A stretch of DNA of 64,000 bases from TMED14 sp003507115 (GTDB lineage Bacteria > Bacteroidota > Bacteroidia > Flavobacteriales > Schleiferiaceae), in assembly GCA_943787925.1 (NCBI GenBank), contig CALSOH010000002.1, positions 496,001 to 560,000 of the forward strand, read 5' to 3'. Each line of letters starts with the position of its first letter. The first letter of the stretch is position 1. Of the stretch, positions 43,201 to 58,200 are shown in pieces. The position numbers and the translations under genes are program-made. The notes beneath the pieces are model-generated. The model was not told where the DNA came from and did not search any database. It was given only the letters and a program-made list of their open reading frames with translations.

Positions 43201-46200
43201 ATTGGAGACATACAAGAGATCTGGCTCAGTGATGATGACCGTTCTTGTGGACTGATAATAGACGCTGCAATTATTAACATCGCGTACTCGAATCGTGTAT
43301 GTTCCAGGCGTAAGTCCTTCAAATATGTTCGAATAGGACCATGTAACCCCATTATTAATTGAATATTCCAAAAGGTTTCCACCTCCTGCGAGAATTTCAA
43401 TGGACGCATCATCTGAATCATAGCAGCTTGAATTTTCTGCTATGAAACCTGTGACAATGACTGAATCTGGTTGATCCAATTGGTACTCTTTATTTGCCTT
43501 GTAGGTGACTTCGCAGCCTTTTGAGTCAAGCAATAGAATGCGGTATTCTCCCGCTCCCAAGCCCGTAAAGAGGCTCTGTGTGGAGAAGTTTACTCCATTA
43601 TTTATCGAGTAGGAAAGGACATTGCCCCCTGAAGCAATAATCTCAATGCTTCCGTTTGTGGATCCATTGCAAAGTGGTTCGTTCGCCGTGATCGACTCCA
43701 CAATGGCTGAATCCGGACGCGTTAGAGAGAATGTTCTATTTACGTTGTACGTAACTGGACATTGATTTTGGTCTTTGACGGTGAGATAATATGATCCATG
43801 AGACTGATTAGAGAAAATCGGTGCTGTCTGGTAACCAAGCCCTCCATCAATATTGTATTCTTTCAAACGACCTCCCGTAGCCACTACTTGTACCTGACCG
43901 TTGGCACTGTCAAAGCATGTCACATTGGAGTTGATCAAGTTTGAAACGATTAGTTTTCCGGGTCGACCCACATTTTGAGTGGCACTAAACGTTCCAAAAT
44001 TCGCCGGACAGCTATTGTTGTCCGTGATGTCAATCGTGTATGGGCCATGAGCCAAGGTGGTAAACGTTCCGTTGGTGGAGTAACTCACTCCTCCATTGAT
44101 CGAATATTTCAAGTTTGTGCCTCCCGATGCACTTAAAACGATTTCCCCATCAGAAAACTCGAAACATGAAGTAGAATCCACCACGATGGATTGAACGATT
44201 ATTTCATTGGGTTGTGTGAGGACTTGCGTTTGAGGAATTTCATAATAAGCCTGACACAATTTGTTGTCTGATACCGCAATTGAATAGGTGCCCGCATCGA
44301 GCCCAGTAAAGTTGCCAGTGGCTGCCGTTGTGGCTCCATTATCAATACTATATGCCTTGGTATTACCGCCAAAAGCTGTGATTGTTAATACCCCACTTCC
44401 ATCATTATAACATGTCAGATTTTGCTTGGATACAGTCGAGACAATCAATGAATCTGGTGATGTTACTGTCTTACTGAACGAACGCGAACAACCCACCGCA
44501 TCATATACCGTTACTTGATAAGCTCCTGCGATTAGACCTGTAGCAATAGCCGTTGTTTGCAAATTCGGATCATTCCATTGGTATTGATATCCGGTCGTTC
44601 CAATGTTCCCTCCCGAGGCGGAGACACTGATTTGACCATCTGCACTGCCAAAACAAGACGTTGGGGTTGCGGTCAAAACTGCTGCAATAGCCGAGGCTTG
44701 GTTTAATGTTACCGCGGACGCAGAATTTGCCTCACAATTATTCGCATCCTTGACTCGCAATTGGTATTGACCAAATGGAAGCGACTTCGTATTTGAACTT
44801 TGATAGGTTACCCCATTGTCAAATGAATAGACATATGGAGGAGTACCCCCGGATGCCGTAATAGTGATGGACCCATTGTTCCCATAACATTGTGGATCCT
44901 GTTTTGTACTCGACAGTGCCAAAGCCGTAGGCTCAGTCACTTCGGCTGATGCAGAATCCTTACAGCCTCTATTGTCCGAGACAATGACACGGTAAATATC
45001 TGCTTCCAGACCAACAATCAATGACTGCGTTCCAATACTCACATTAGCGCCGGACTTTTTCCAGGTGTAACTATATGGAGCCAAACCAGAGGATGCCACG
45101 ACCGAAAGTTGACCGTTATTGCCTGCATTGCAGCTCACATTTTGAACCACAGTAATGTTAGAAACTGGGGCATACACAATGACTTTTACCTCTTCCAATG
45201 GGCTCTCACAACCCGTTGTCGGATTGAATTCGGAGGCGTAATAGGTTTTGGTTCCCGGATTTGTCGTATTTGGGATGGGTGCACCTGGGAGCAAGGTTAC
45301 TCCATCGGAATCATACCAACGGACCTGATTCGAAGTGACGTTCGCCGAAGCGCTTAATGGGGTATTGATGGGTGAGCCCAAACATCTATATGTTGATGCT
45401 GCCACGATGGGCGTATTGGGTAGCGCGCTAACCGTCACTTTGATTCGAGCCCGGTCACTTTCACAACCCGTTGAATTACTCTTTTGAGAGACGTAATAAT
45501 AAGTTTGACCCACATTTGTCGGGGAAATCGTGGGAGAAACGGTCGACGCGACTCCTCCAACTTGGGTAGAATACCAATTAAGAGAATTTCCATTGGAAAC
45601 TGAGACCAGATTTATCGCCGAGAAGGCGGCTTCGCCCTGACAAATCACGGTATCTGATACAATCGGCTTCGCAGGATTTGGGGAAACAGAAACTGTAACC
45701 ACATTGGATGGCTTGGTAACACCATTGTCGACAACGACTCTCCGATAATACATGGTTTGCGCAGTCGGAGGGGGTGTATAAGTCAATGAAATGGCCCCTG
45801 CAATGTTATTCCAAACAGCATTGGCCGTACTATCCTGCCACTGATATGTGAACGACTCTGATCCCCCTGATGCCGCGGTTTGAGATACCAATGACGCGGG
45901 CTGGAATCCTGAACAAATAATTTGGTTTGCGCTAATTAAGCCAGCATTCAAAGGCCGTGCGATGATTTTGATTGTATCCTCTTCTGAACAGCCATTATTA
46001 TCCGTTCCAACCACCTTAAATATCGTTGTGGAATTCAATGTGCCCGCCACTGTGCGCGTATTTGTCGTACTTAAGACGTTGGTTGGGGTCCAAGAATAGG
46101 ATACTAGACCTGAAGTTGCATTTAAATTGACTGTGGCCCCTGGAGGCAGATACCTACCGTTCAATGGGATTGCTTGCACCAACGGTTTGGCATTGACACT

Positions 46201-49200
46201 GATGAGCACAGGGGTGGTATATCCATCGATTCCATTATCCAATACCTTGCGACGGAAATACTTTGGTGTGGTAATAATTCCAGAGTAAACAAGAGATTTA
46301 CCGCTCTGATTTGGAATAGTAGTGTAATTAATATTATCCGAGCTAATCTCCCAGGAATATGCAAAAATCCCTGAACCCCCTGTTGCCAGGCCAATATTTC
46401 CAATGGAATCCAACAGTTCCCCTTCACACAAACTCGTTGGGTAACCCGCGATGGAACCCGCTGACAGCGGCGTCACTTTTACCTCGATAGTATCTGAATT
46501 GCTACATCCATTGACATCCGTACCGGTGAGAATGTAATCTGTTGTCACAGAGGGGCTTACTGTGATAAATGATGTGGTTCCAACTTGCGTACCAAGCGTT
46601 GTCCATGAGTATGTCCCCCCAGGTGCCAATCCAGCCCCCGTTAGATTCACTGAAGCGCCCGGAGGAATTGCGGATAAATTGGATGTGGCTACCACGGTTG
46701 GTTTATTCAAAACCGAGATGGTCGCCACGTTGGAGGCTTGCTTCACTCCCATATTGACCGCCATCCTACGATAGAAGACAGTAGAGAAGGCAGCGGAGGT
46801 GGGGAGCAAGTTTGTCGAATTTGCTCCGGGAATGGCCGTCCAAGTCACTCCATCCGTGCTCTTTTCCCACTCATATGTGAAATTTCCTGATCCACCACTG
46901 GCCAAGCTTGTGCTAAAAATTTGTGGGGGTACTTGGCCTATGCAAACATCATTCGTTCCATCGATGGTTCCGCCGTTGATTGGGACCACGACAACTTTCA
47001 CATTTCCTGTGTCTTGGCACCCATTTAAATCCGTTCCGTTTACCGTGTATGTGCTTGTGGTATTGATTTGGCCTGTGATCGGTGCTCCCGTCGTTGAACT
47101 TAAGTATGCGGTATTCGCTCCAGTCCAAGCATAGGTTACCCCGCCCGTAGCATTAAACGTAACTGTTGCTCCTGGAGGCACTTGTTTATGACTTGTGAGT
47201 GCCGAGACCTGTGGTTTAGAATAAACCGTAATGGTCATATTGGCAGAGAGTGTATCCACTCCCGAATCAAATACTCTTCTTCTGAAATAGGTTGTCTGAT
47301 TTCTAATTCCCGGAGAGTAGAATAACTGCGTGGCTGAAGCGACGGTGTTCCAGTTTACTCCATCTAAAGACTCTTCCCATTGAAGTGTGTATTGTCCACT
47401 TCCGCCAGAGGGTGACCCGAGGTTCTGAATAGGATTAAAGGATGACCCTTCACAATTGGCTTGGTTTGGCCCGATGGAACCAGGAAGCAGCTTGACGACT
47501 GAAACGGTGGTGTACCCTGTGTCCGAGCAGCCGTTTTGATCTACCCCTATCGCGTTAAACGAAGAAGTGGTATAAATGGTCGCGGTGTGTGGCAACGATG
47601 TCCCTATTTGCCCATTAGGTCCATTCAGGGTGTAGGTAGTCGCCCCGCTGGCGGTCAACGTGATTCCTCCACCACGAGGGATAGATGTTTTATTCGAGGA
47701 AAGCGACACAGTCGGACGCTGAATAGGTTGGACCGTGCAAATATTGGAGTAGGCCGTAACTCCCAAATTGGTCACTTTTCTGCGATAAAATACATTGAGT
47801 GTCACCTTATCCGAAATACTTGGAGAGGTGGTGACTGCACCTGTTACGGTTGTCCAGTTAATATTGTCTGTACTCTTTTCCCACGTATAGGTATACCCAT
47901 TGCCTGTTCCGCCATTCGCAGCATTCACTTCAGCAATACTCCCCACTTCACTGCCAATGCACACGTTTTTCGTTCCACTAATGGTTCCTCCATTCAACGG
48001 AAGCACCTTGACTAAAACAGACATCGTATCAGAGCATCCCTGGCTATTGATCCCGTTTGCAATATACCGGGTCGTTGATCCGGGTGTGGCTGTAACATTT
48101 GCTCCCACTGAAGCGCTCAATCCAGTACCTGGAGACCAAGAATAGGTACTAGCTCCGGTGGCACTCAAATTCACTTGCGCTCCTGGAGGAATTTGCGCGT
48201 AATCTGAAGTGACCAAAACCACGGGTGCTGGAGCCACGGAAACACTTATGGTATAGGTATTGGATACACACCCTAGCGATGATGTTCCCACGACAGAATA
48301 GACGGTCGAAATGGTGGGCTGAACCGTGAAACTTGCCAAGGTGGAAACAGTTCCGCCCGATTGTGTAGACCAATTGTATGTAGATCCACCCAAAGCACTC
48401 AATGTGATGGACTCTCCTTGACAAATGGCATTGTTTACCTTATTCGAACTAACTGTCAGTGTTGGGCTTGGATTCACTGTAATTGTTACAACATTCGAGA
48501 ACGCAAATGCCGTTTGATCGTTCGTCTTTCTTCGATAGAATGTCGTGGTTGACAATGGAGTGGAAAGGGACAAATTCACCGCGGTTTCACCACTGATGTT
48601 GCTAAAATTCACATTGTCCGTTGAACTCTCCCATTGGTAGGAGAAGTTCCCACTACCACCTGTAGAAGCGATACCCGAAATCGCATTTGGCAAGTTCCCG
48701 GAACAAATGGTTTGATTCGTACTAATTGCCCCGGCCACAATGTTTCGGACATAAATATCGATTGTGTCCGAACCTATACAACCATTTCCATCCGTTCCTG
48801 TGACAGTGAAGGTGGTCTTACCTGCCCCCGCTCCGGTAATGGTGACCAAACTATTTGCAGCGTTTTGGGAAGTTGTGTTGGGCGTCCACGTATAGGTGGA
48901 AGCTCCTGAAGCGCTAATATTCATCGACCCTCCGGGAGGCATGTAGCGATTTGCGGAAGATGCCGAGACCACCGGATTGGGTAATACAGTAATTGTAACA
49001 ACACCTGTCTCTTTGGAGATTTCTGAATCCGTAACTCTTCGCTTGTAATACGTAGTTTGGGTTACACTGGATGGCGTGTATGATTCCTGATTTGCCCCCG
49101 GGATGGCCGAATAGCCTAGAGATAAATCGGTCGATGAATACCATTGATAGATGTAGGTGCCACTTCCACCAGAGGCCGATTGCAGGTTATTTATCGGTTG

Positions 49201-52200
49201 AATCGTTGCTCCATCGCATAAGTTTTGATCCGACCCAATGGTGCCTGAATTCAACGGAGAGGTTTGGATGGTTAACCAGGCAGAATCCGCACATCCATTT
49301 GTCCCAATTCCATAGGCTACATATTTTCCTGTGCTTGGAATATTCAAGTCCAGCGGAGTGCCCGTGCCAACTTGAGTCGGAACCACCGTTCTCTTGTACC
49401 ATGTGTACGAATTCGCATTGGCCCCGCCCGTAGCCGTCAGGGTAACCTTACCACCTGGGGGCACTGTCGTTTTGTTTGCGGTGACGTTGATCGCCGGATC
49501 AGGCTTAATGGTCAAGTTCACCGAATTTGAGAAGGAGGAAACGCCCATGTCCGTCACCTTTCTTCGATAGAACCGCGCGACATTTAATGTGTCGTACGAG
49601 TTGGGGCTATAATTAGAACTATTTGCTGTCGGGTTCGAAGAGGGTGTAATATCTGTCCAAACCAAATTGTCGCGGCTTCGCTGCCATGTGTAGGTGAAAT
49701 TCGCCACTCCAGAACCTCCAGAAGCAGGTTGGCCCGCCACTTCCTCCATTAGGCTTGGCTTCTCTCCAAAACAGACAGCCTCATTGGCACTTTGAGTTGA
49801 AGATGCCTGAACTGTACCCGGATTCAATGCGCTCACGTTGATCGTGATCTGTCCGACAGATTGACAATTTGCCGAGGAAGTTCCCGTTACAGAATAAACC
49901 GTCGATGCACTGGGGCTCGCGGTGACACTTTGACCGGTTGATGCGCTCAATGAAGTGGAAGGCGACCAAACATAATTGACAATGGGTTGACCTGATGGTG
50001 CCACAGCATTCAATTGTATGGATGCACCAATCGGGATATATACAGTACTTCCCGTCTGGCCTGTAGCACTCACTGTAATGTTCGGATTTTGAATGAGGGT
50101 CAATACTACCTCATTGGAGAACGCACTCACCCCCGCATTCGAAACTTGGCGCTTGTAGTATAGGTTACTCGTTGCTCCATTGCCGAATGTCGGGGTATAG
50201 GTGGCGTTATTGGCTCCACTGATAGGCGCATAGGTGCCATTCAGACCAACTTTCTCATACCATTGGTACGCGTAGCTTCCTTGGGTGCCACCGCTCGCCA
50301 AATTTACCGAGCCCAACTCATTAGCACTTGTATTTCCCTCACATATACTTTGATCACCTGTAATTGTTCCGGCGGCCAAAGGCATCACATAAATGGTCTT
50401 CGATGTGGTATTGGAACAGTTCGCATCAAATCCTTTCAGAATGTAATTTTTTTGATTGTTCTGCAGGTTACTTGACGTGCCGTTGATGTCCAACGTATTG
50501 GCGATACCAATGGGCGTTCCGCTTACAGTCCCCACATACCACTCGTAGGATCCGGAAGTACCCCCGCTGCCCGTAAGTAGGTTCGTTCCTCCTGGAGGGA
50601 TCGTATCATATGTGGCTGAAATTAGGATTGATGGAAGGGTATAAACATTCAATTGTACAGCTGGACTCGGCTTCGTTACCCCAGTGTTAGTCACCTTTCT
50701 TCGATAATAGCGTGTTGCCGTGACGTTGTCAAATGTTCCATTAAATACATAGGTAGCTTGAGTTGCTGTGGTGTTTTGCGACGTCGTTATGGCCATCCAT
50801 GTACTCTGATTCAAGCTATATTCCCATTGATATGTGTAAGAACCTGAACCGCCTGTTGGCCCTTGGTTTGTCTGATTTTGAATAGCGCTGTTCGCCGCTG
50901 GTGCTACCCCGGGACAAATGGTCATGTTTGCCCCGGCGTTGCTGCCATCAAAAATCTCAATGTTACCTGCTGTTAATTCGTCTACAGTAACAGTAATTTG
51001 ACTTGTATTCGAACATCCCCCTGTCGTGCTTCCTGTCACTGTGTACGTTGTGGTGCTTGAAGGAGAAGCTTGTGTGCCCGCCGCATTTGACACTGTAAGA
51101 CCCGAAGTTGGACTCCATGACCAGGTATTGACTACGCCAGTACCTGTGGCAGAAGCCGTTAATGTTATGGATGCACCATTGGGTATGATAGGAGCCGTAG
51201 TTGATAGGTTGGAGTTCAATACAGAGGATGACGCAATGCTGACATTAGGTTTATTAACCTTTTGTAATGTTACCGGTGTTAACGTATATGCCCAGACATC
51301 TGCATTCTTTACCCCACGTCGGTAATACGTTGTCTGGCTAAAACCGGATGGGAATGAAGGGGTATAAGTCAACCCAGTCGCTCCTGATATATCCGACCAT
51401 GTAGATTGGTCCGTACTGACCTGCCATTGATAACTATATGACCCCTGTGTGCCTCCTGATGCCGAATTCGTTGAAGCTAAAGTGGTGACAGTTTGTGCTC
51501 CCTGACATACATCCTGATCCCCCGTGATGAGTCCGGGATTTAGTTGCTCCACATAGATCGTCTTGGTATACGTGTTCGAACAGTTGGCATCTACACCTTT
51601 TAAGACATATGCAATCTGACTATTCTGAGCATTCCCAGAGGATCCATTTAACCCGTAAGTGTTCGTGACTGCAATCGGAGTGCCCACTGCCGACCCAATA
51701 TACCATTCATACGACCCTGCTGTTCCTCCGCTGGCCGTTAAAAGATTCGTTCCTCCTGGCGGAATGGTGTCATATGTAGCCGTAATTAATATGGAGGGTC
51801 GGACATACGTGATTAACTGAATAACATTACTCTCTTTGGTTACCCCAGTATTCGATACAAGTCTACGATAGTACCGGGTAGCAGCCACATTATCAAAAGT
51901 GGAATTTAGTGTGTAGTTAGCTGAAATATGTGACGTGTTTTGGGCGCTGGAAATTGAGGTCCATGAAACTTGATCAACACTATATTCCCATTGGTATTGA
52001 TATGTTCCACTTCCACCAGTGGGACTACCTCCAACCGTTTTTGGACGAATTTCACTCCCTGTAGGTGCAGCATCCCCCGGGCAAATACTCAAACTTGCCG
52101 CTGCCGCAGAGCCATTGTATATTTCGATTTCGCCAGCAGTTAGTTGATCTACAGTAACTGTAATTTGACTCGTATTTGAACAACCATCTGACGTCGTACC

Positions 52201-55200
52201 TGTAACGGTGTAGGTTCTCGTCTGTGCAGGTGTAGCCGACACATTTATTCCATTTGAAGACGAGAGTCCTGAACTAGGTGTCCAAGAATATGTCAAGCCC
52301 GCCGGTCCGCTTCCAATAAGATTAATGGTTGCACCTCCAGGAATTACTGGTGCACTCTGATCCAATGCAGTGTTTGTAGCACTCGAAGCCGAAACACCAA
52401 CAGTCGGATTCGGAATTACCGTTACTGTGGAAATATTTGAATAGTCGGTAACGCCTGCATTGGTAACCTTGCGGCGGAAATATATATCCTGTGTGAGTCC
52501 TGAGGTAAATATTGGGGACAACGTTGCATCATTCGCATTGGCAATATCCGTCCATGCGGATTGATTCAAACTCTGTTGCCATTGGTACAGATACGACCCT
52601 TGCGTTCCGCCTGAAGCACCCGTAGTCGATGTAATGGTCGAACCTGACGTGGCCCCTTCACAGATAGATTGGCTGTTGGTCACAGCTCCTCCGATTAGAT
52701 TGTCAACGTAAACAATCTTAGAGGTATTTGTAACACAAGAACCATCTGTATATTTCAAATAATATGTAGTCGAAGTCGTGGTAGTTGTTGGAGTAAAGGT
52801 GCTCACAGCCGAGGCTTTCACTGTTGAATTCAGGCTGCCCTCGTACCACTCGAACGTTGATGGAGTGCCGCCTGCGACGGTTAATTGGTTTCCCGTTCCA
52901 CTCGGTGGTATCGTATCATACGTCGCCGTGATTTGTAATTGTGTCGGCGCTATTACTGTATACTTTAACGCCTCCGTATATTTCTTCACGCCATAAGGCT
53001 TCACATTTACGCCGGGATCAAGTACCTCAACACGATACCAAATGTTAGCATATGTAGGCGTGGTTGGAGCGAATGTATTTGCATTAGCTCCTGTGATATA
53101 GTTCCAAGAAATATTATCCGTGGAATATTGCCAGCGAAGGGTGTAAGACCCACTACCAGAACTAGGCAAAGTGGCAAAATTCATTGCACTCGGAGTAGTC
53201 CCAGGACAAATAGTTGTTGATCCTGTTGACTGAATGGTCCCAGGTAATCGCTCATTCACCTGAATCTCTACAACATCACTCGAAGAACATCCATTCGCTA
53301 TGGTTCCAACCACTGTAAAGGTTGCCGTAGCGGAAGGTTTAATATTTACTGTCGAACCATTGCCAGCCGTAATAACGTAACTACTTGGTGAGTATGTGTA
53401 AGTACTTGCGCCGGTTGCAGAAAGTGTGGTGGTGTCCCCTTTTGCAATCGTGGTGCGGACGGCAGTTACTTCTGTGGTTGGACCCTGAAGCACTGTAATA
53501 TGAACAACGTTCGACCAGTAGGTCACACCATTATTTGTCGCACGGCGGATGTACCACTTATCCTGATTTAAAGGCCCAGGTTGTATAGATTTTTGGTTAG
53601 CATATCCAAGGTCAAAATAATTCGTCCCGTCATTTGAATAACGCCAATAATAACTCGTGACCCCTACACCCCCTGAGGCATCCGTCTTAGAACTAATAGT
53701 TGGTGCGTCACCAGCGCAAATAGTCGCATCTTGTTCAATCTCACCTGGATCAAATGCACTTATTGAAACAACACTTGTTGCTGAATTTTGACAACCGTTG
53801 ACGTCGGTCCCTGTCACCGTATAAGTGGTTGGGCTTACGGTTGGTGAAACATCAATGTACCAGCTTCCTCCCACAATCTGGGAACCATCACTCCAAGAAT
53901 AATTATTGGCGCCATATGCATAAATGCGCAAGGTTCCTCCTGTTGTTATGGTTGCCGTTGGCTTATCCACAGTGACAGTAGGTACTGCAGCTACAATAAC
54001 TGTAGAAGTACTGGATTTAGAAACCCCATTGTCTGTAATTGTACGTCTGTAGTAGGTGGTTTGATTTGGTGCAGGCGAAGGGGTATAAGAGGCTGCATTT
54101 GCACCCGCTATTGTGGTAAAATTTTGATTATCCGTGCTTGACTCCCAACTAAAAGTATATGAATTTGAACCTCCCCCGTCTCCAGTAGCAGTAATTGCAC
54201 TAACAGAAGAGTTGCCACATATGGATTGGTTGTTTAGCGTGCCAGGATTCAAGAACGTTATTGGGACTTGAGTAGAGGCATTATTCTCGCATCCATTTGC
54301 ATCAGTAACAGTAAGATTGTATGTAGTAGTAGTTGTTGGAGTAACTGACAACGTAGATGTACTGCCAGAAATAGGACTCCACGAATAAGAACTTAACCCA
54401 GAGGTTGCTGTAAGTGTAATTGCAATTCCATCTGGCCAAGAACCAGAACTCGTTGTACTAGGCGATTTTGAAATAGAAACTGTTGGTTTTGGATTAACGG
54501 TCACTAAGATCACGTTACTGGCAACAGGATAAGATTGATCAATGGTTTTTCTTCGGAAATATCTCGATTGAGTTAAGGGTAATTGATAATGATAATTTTG
54601 AGTATTGGCATTTCCAATGTCGCTCCAATCAATATTATTGGAACTAATCTGCCATTGATATGTTTGCGAGCCCGAACCCCCGCTGGCGGCAGTCCCTGTA
54701 AAAGCACTAGGCAAGGTTGACCCCTCACATATAGCGGAATTTGAGTTTGAAATTGACCCTTCTACCAATACATTGGCTTTAATATTTACAGTATCGGTAG
54801 TAATGCACCCAGCTGCAGATTTGCCATAAACTGTTAATGTTGTTGGATTTGTATTTGCAGGGGTATAATCATGATAGGATCTACTGTAATAACTGTAACC
54901 GTATGCTGTCAAATTAGTGCTCCCTTCTTCCCATCGATATTCATTTGCACCGCTAGCATTTATCCTAATGCTTGAATTAAATGCAATTGGTCGATTCTTG
55001 TTTACTGTCAATACCAATGAGGGGCCAGTCAGCATTGTCCTGATTACTGGACTTGAGTATACAATGTTGCTAGAATTATTTTGGTCCGAAATTTTTACTT
55101 TGTAATGTATCGTGGCGTTTTGTGGACCTGGGGAATATGATGTAGTTGTTGCTCCGGATCCACCGCTTACATTGGAATAAGATACCCCATCGATGCTTGA

Positions 55201-58200
55201 CATCCATTGGTATGTGAACTGATTAGAACCTCCTGTTGTCCCTGAAATAGTCATTGTGGAAGGAGCAGTGCCTTCGCAAAAATTAGTTGTTCCAGAAATT
55301 GTTCCTGGAGTAATTTGTACGACACTTATTTCAATCGTGTCCTTGTTTGTGCATCCACTGGCATCGGTAACGGTAAGAATAAATTCCGAAGTCGATGTTG
55401 GTGCAACCGTAATATTTGCCGTTGTTTGACCAGAAGACCAACTATAACCGTTCAAATTAGATGGGGTGCTGCTAATGGTTACGCTTGTGCCAGAAGAAAT
55501 TGTGGTCGCAGTTGCTGATACTTGAATTGATGGTTTTGGAGAAATATTAAATTGAACTGGTAGCGATTCTTCATAAACCCCTGCATTTGTTGCTCTACGC
55601 TTGAAATATGTTGTTTGTGTAATGGGTGACGTTGGCGTGAACGCCGAACCTGTTGCTCCACTTACTATAGCATATACACCAGATCCTGTTTTCTTATACC
55701 AAGAATACGTAAAACCCGAACCTGTTCCTCCTGATGCTAGAGATGAACTTATGATTGCTGCAGGGATGCCATTTTCGCAAACCGCTGAATTTGAAGATGA
55801 AATGGCACCCGCATTGATCGGAGTAATAGTAATGGCCTCTTGAGCACTTGCTTGACATCCATTTACATCTTGTCCCGTAACTGAAATTGTAACTGTATTT
55901 GTGCCGGTGATCACTTGACTTACTGGGTTCTGAGTGGAGTTAAATGACCAATTGTAATTTCCTGCAGATCCCGCCCCAGATGCCGTAAACTGCACGCTTG
56001 CTCCAGAAGGGATTGCTCCACTTGGGTTCCTGGCTATACTAATTGTTGGCAAGGCTTTTAGATCCTTATATATCGATGTCGTGTATGCCCACGTACCTGG
56101 TAATGTCGGATCACTTGCTCCCCTTCTGTAATATGTTGATACGGAAATTGGTGCAGGCGAATACGTTTCATTATTGGAGCTGGTTATATCCGTCCAATTT
56201 TGATTGTCCGTTGATTGTTGCCACTTATAGGTGAATGAACCACTTGATCCCCCACTCGCTGCTGCAGTTGAGGTGATCGTCGTAGGCGTAGCCCCCACAC
56301 ACACGTCCTGCGCTCCGCTGATCGTACCAGCGTTCAACGCCGCAATGTTTACCGTTGTCGTGGCGGTGTTTACACAGCCATTGGCATCCGTTCCTGTGAC
56401 TGTATAGGTCGTCTGTGCCGTGGGGTTCGCCGTCACCGAGTTGGTAGTAGTGCCGGTGAGCGTACCGCTGCCCGTCTCGGTCCATGCATACGTAGAAGCT
56501 CCCGTAGCAGACAGTGTCGTCGTACCTCCAGAAGGAACCGTCGAAGGAGAGGCCGCTATAGTAACCGTAGGCAAGGCATCAATGCTGTAGGTGATTACGT
56601 TCGAGTACCCCGAAATCCCCGCATTGGTCACCTTGCGGCGGAAGTAGGTCTGCTGCGTAATGGTCTGTACCGGCGTATAAGTCGTCTGATCCGCCCCCGT
56701 GATATCCGTAAAGCCCGCCGACGTACTGGTCGTACTCTTCTGCCACTGATATGTATAGTTAGAGCCCGTACCTCCACCCGCTGCCGACGTACTGGTTAAT
56801 GCCGTAGGCACCGCCCCAGAGCAAATCGTATTATCCGTCGTAGCAATCACTCCACCCACCAAAGGATCTACTGTCACCTGTACCGCCGTGGAAGTAGCTG
56901 AACAACTGTACTGGTCCGTCGCCGTGACCGTATAACTCGTCGTTGTCGAAGGTGTTACCGTGGTGGGGCTTCCTGTGGCCGCATTGCTCCAGGTAAAGGT
57001 GTAGCCTCCCGATCCTGTAGCTGAAGCCGTTAACGTTACGGATGCTAATGCCGGAATACTCGTAGAGGGGTTGGCCGATGCCGTAACTGTAGGTAACGCA
57101 CGAGCGGTCTTCAAAACACCTGTCGTCCATTCATACGTCGTAGTGTTGGGATGTGTGTTGTCACGTACCCCGCGACGGTAATACAACGTGCCCCCTGCTT
57201 GCATCGCTGCAGAAAATGAAAGGGTCGTCCCCGTCTCAGTGTTCAGCGTAGTGGCTGAAGAGAAATCTGCATTGGCCGAAGACTGCCAAACATATACATA
57301 GTTGCCACTGCTGCCTGACCCTCCACTTGCTGCTGCAGTTGAGGTGATGGTCGTAGGTGTAGATCCCACACACACATCCTGCGCTCCGCTGATCGTACCA
57401 GCGTTCAACGCCGCAATGTTTACCGTTGTCGTGGCGGTGTTTACACAGCCATTGGCATCCGTTCCTGTGACTGTATAGGTCGTCTGTGCCGTGGGGTTCG
57501 CCGTCACCGAGTTGGTAGTAGTGCCGGTGAGCGTACCGCTGCCCGTCTCGGTCCATGCATACGTAGAAGCTCCCGTAGCAGACAGTGTCGTCGTACCTCC
57601 AGAAGGAACCGTCGAAGGAGAGGCCGCTATAGTAACCGTAGGCAAGGCATCAATGCTGTAGGTGATTACGTTCGAGTACCCCGAAATCCCCGCATTGGTC
57701 ACCTTGCGGCGGAAGTAGGTCTGCTGCGTAATGGTCTGTACCGGCGTATAAGTCGTCTGATCCGCCCCCGTGATATCCGTAAAGCCCGCCGACGTACTGG
57801 TCGTACTCTTCTGCCACTGATATGTATAGTTAGAGCCCGTACCTCCACCCGCTGCCGACGTACTGGTTAATGCCGTAGGCACCGCCCCAGAGCAAATCGT
57901 ATTATCCGTCGTAGCAATCACTCCACCCACCAAAGGATCTACTGTCACCTGTACCGCCGTGGAAGTAGCTGAACAACTGTACTGGTCCGTCGCCGTGACC
58001 GTGTAGTTGGTCGTAGCCGTAGGCGTGACCGTCGTGGGGTTCGCCGTGGCACTGTTTGACCAAACGAATGTATAAGTGTAGTTGGCAGGAGAATTTGAGA
58101 GCAATGCAGAAAGTGATACAGTAGCCCCAGATGGAATAGTCAAACCAGGCGTTGCAGAGATCGTTACCGTTGGTAACTCATGGAGTGAAACCAAAAATGC

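Noticed and set aside
56225..57556. Minus-strand open frames rich in His, Arg and Trp inside the adhesin gene (56225-56485, 57236-57556)
   Set aside because: They are the same alternate-frame reading of the two copies of the internal repeat and overlap the adhesin frame.
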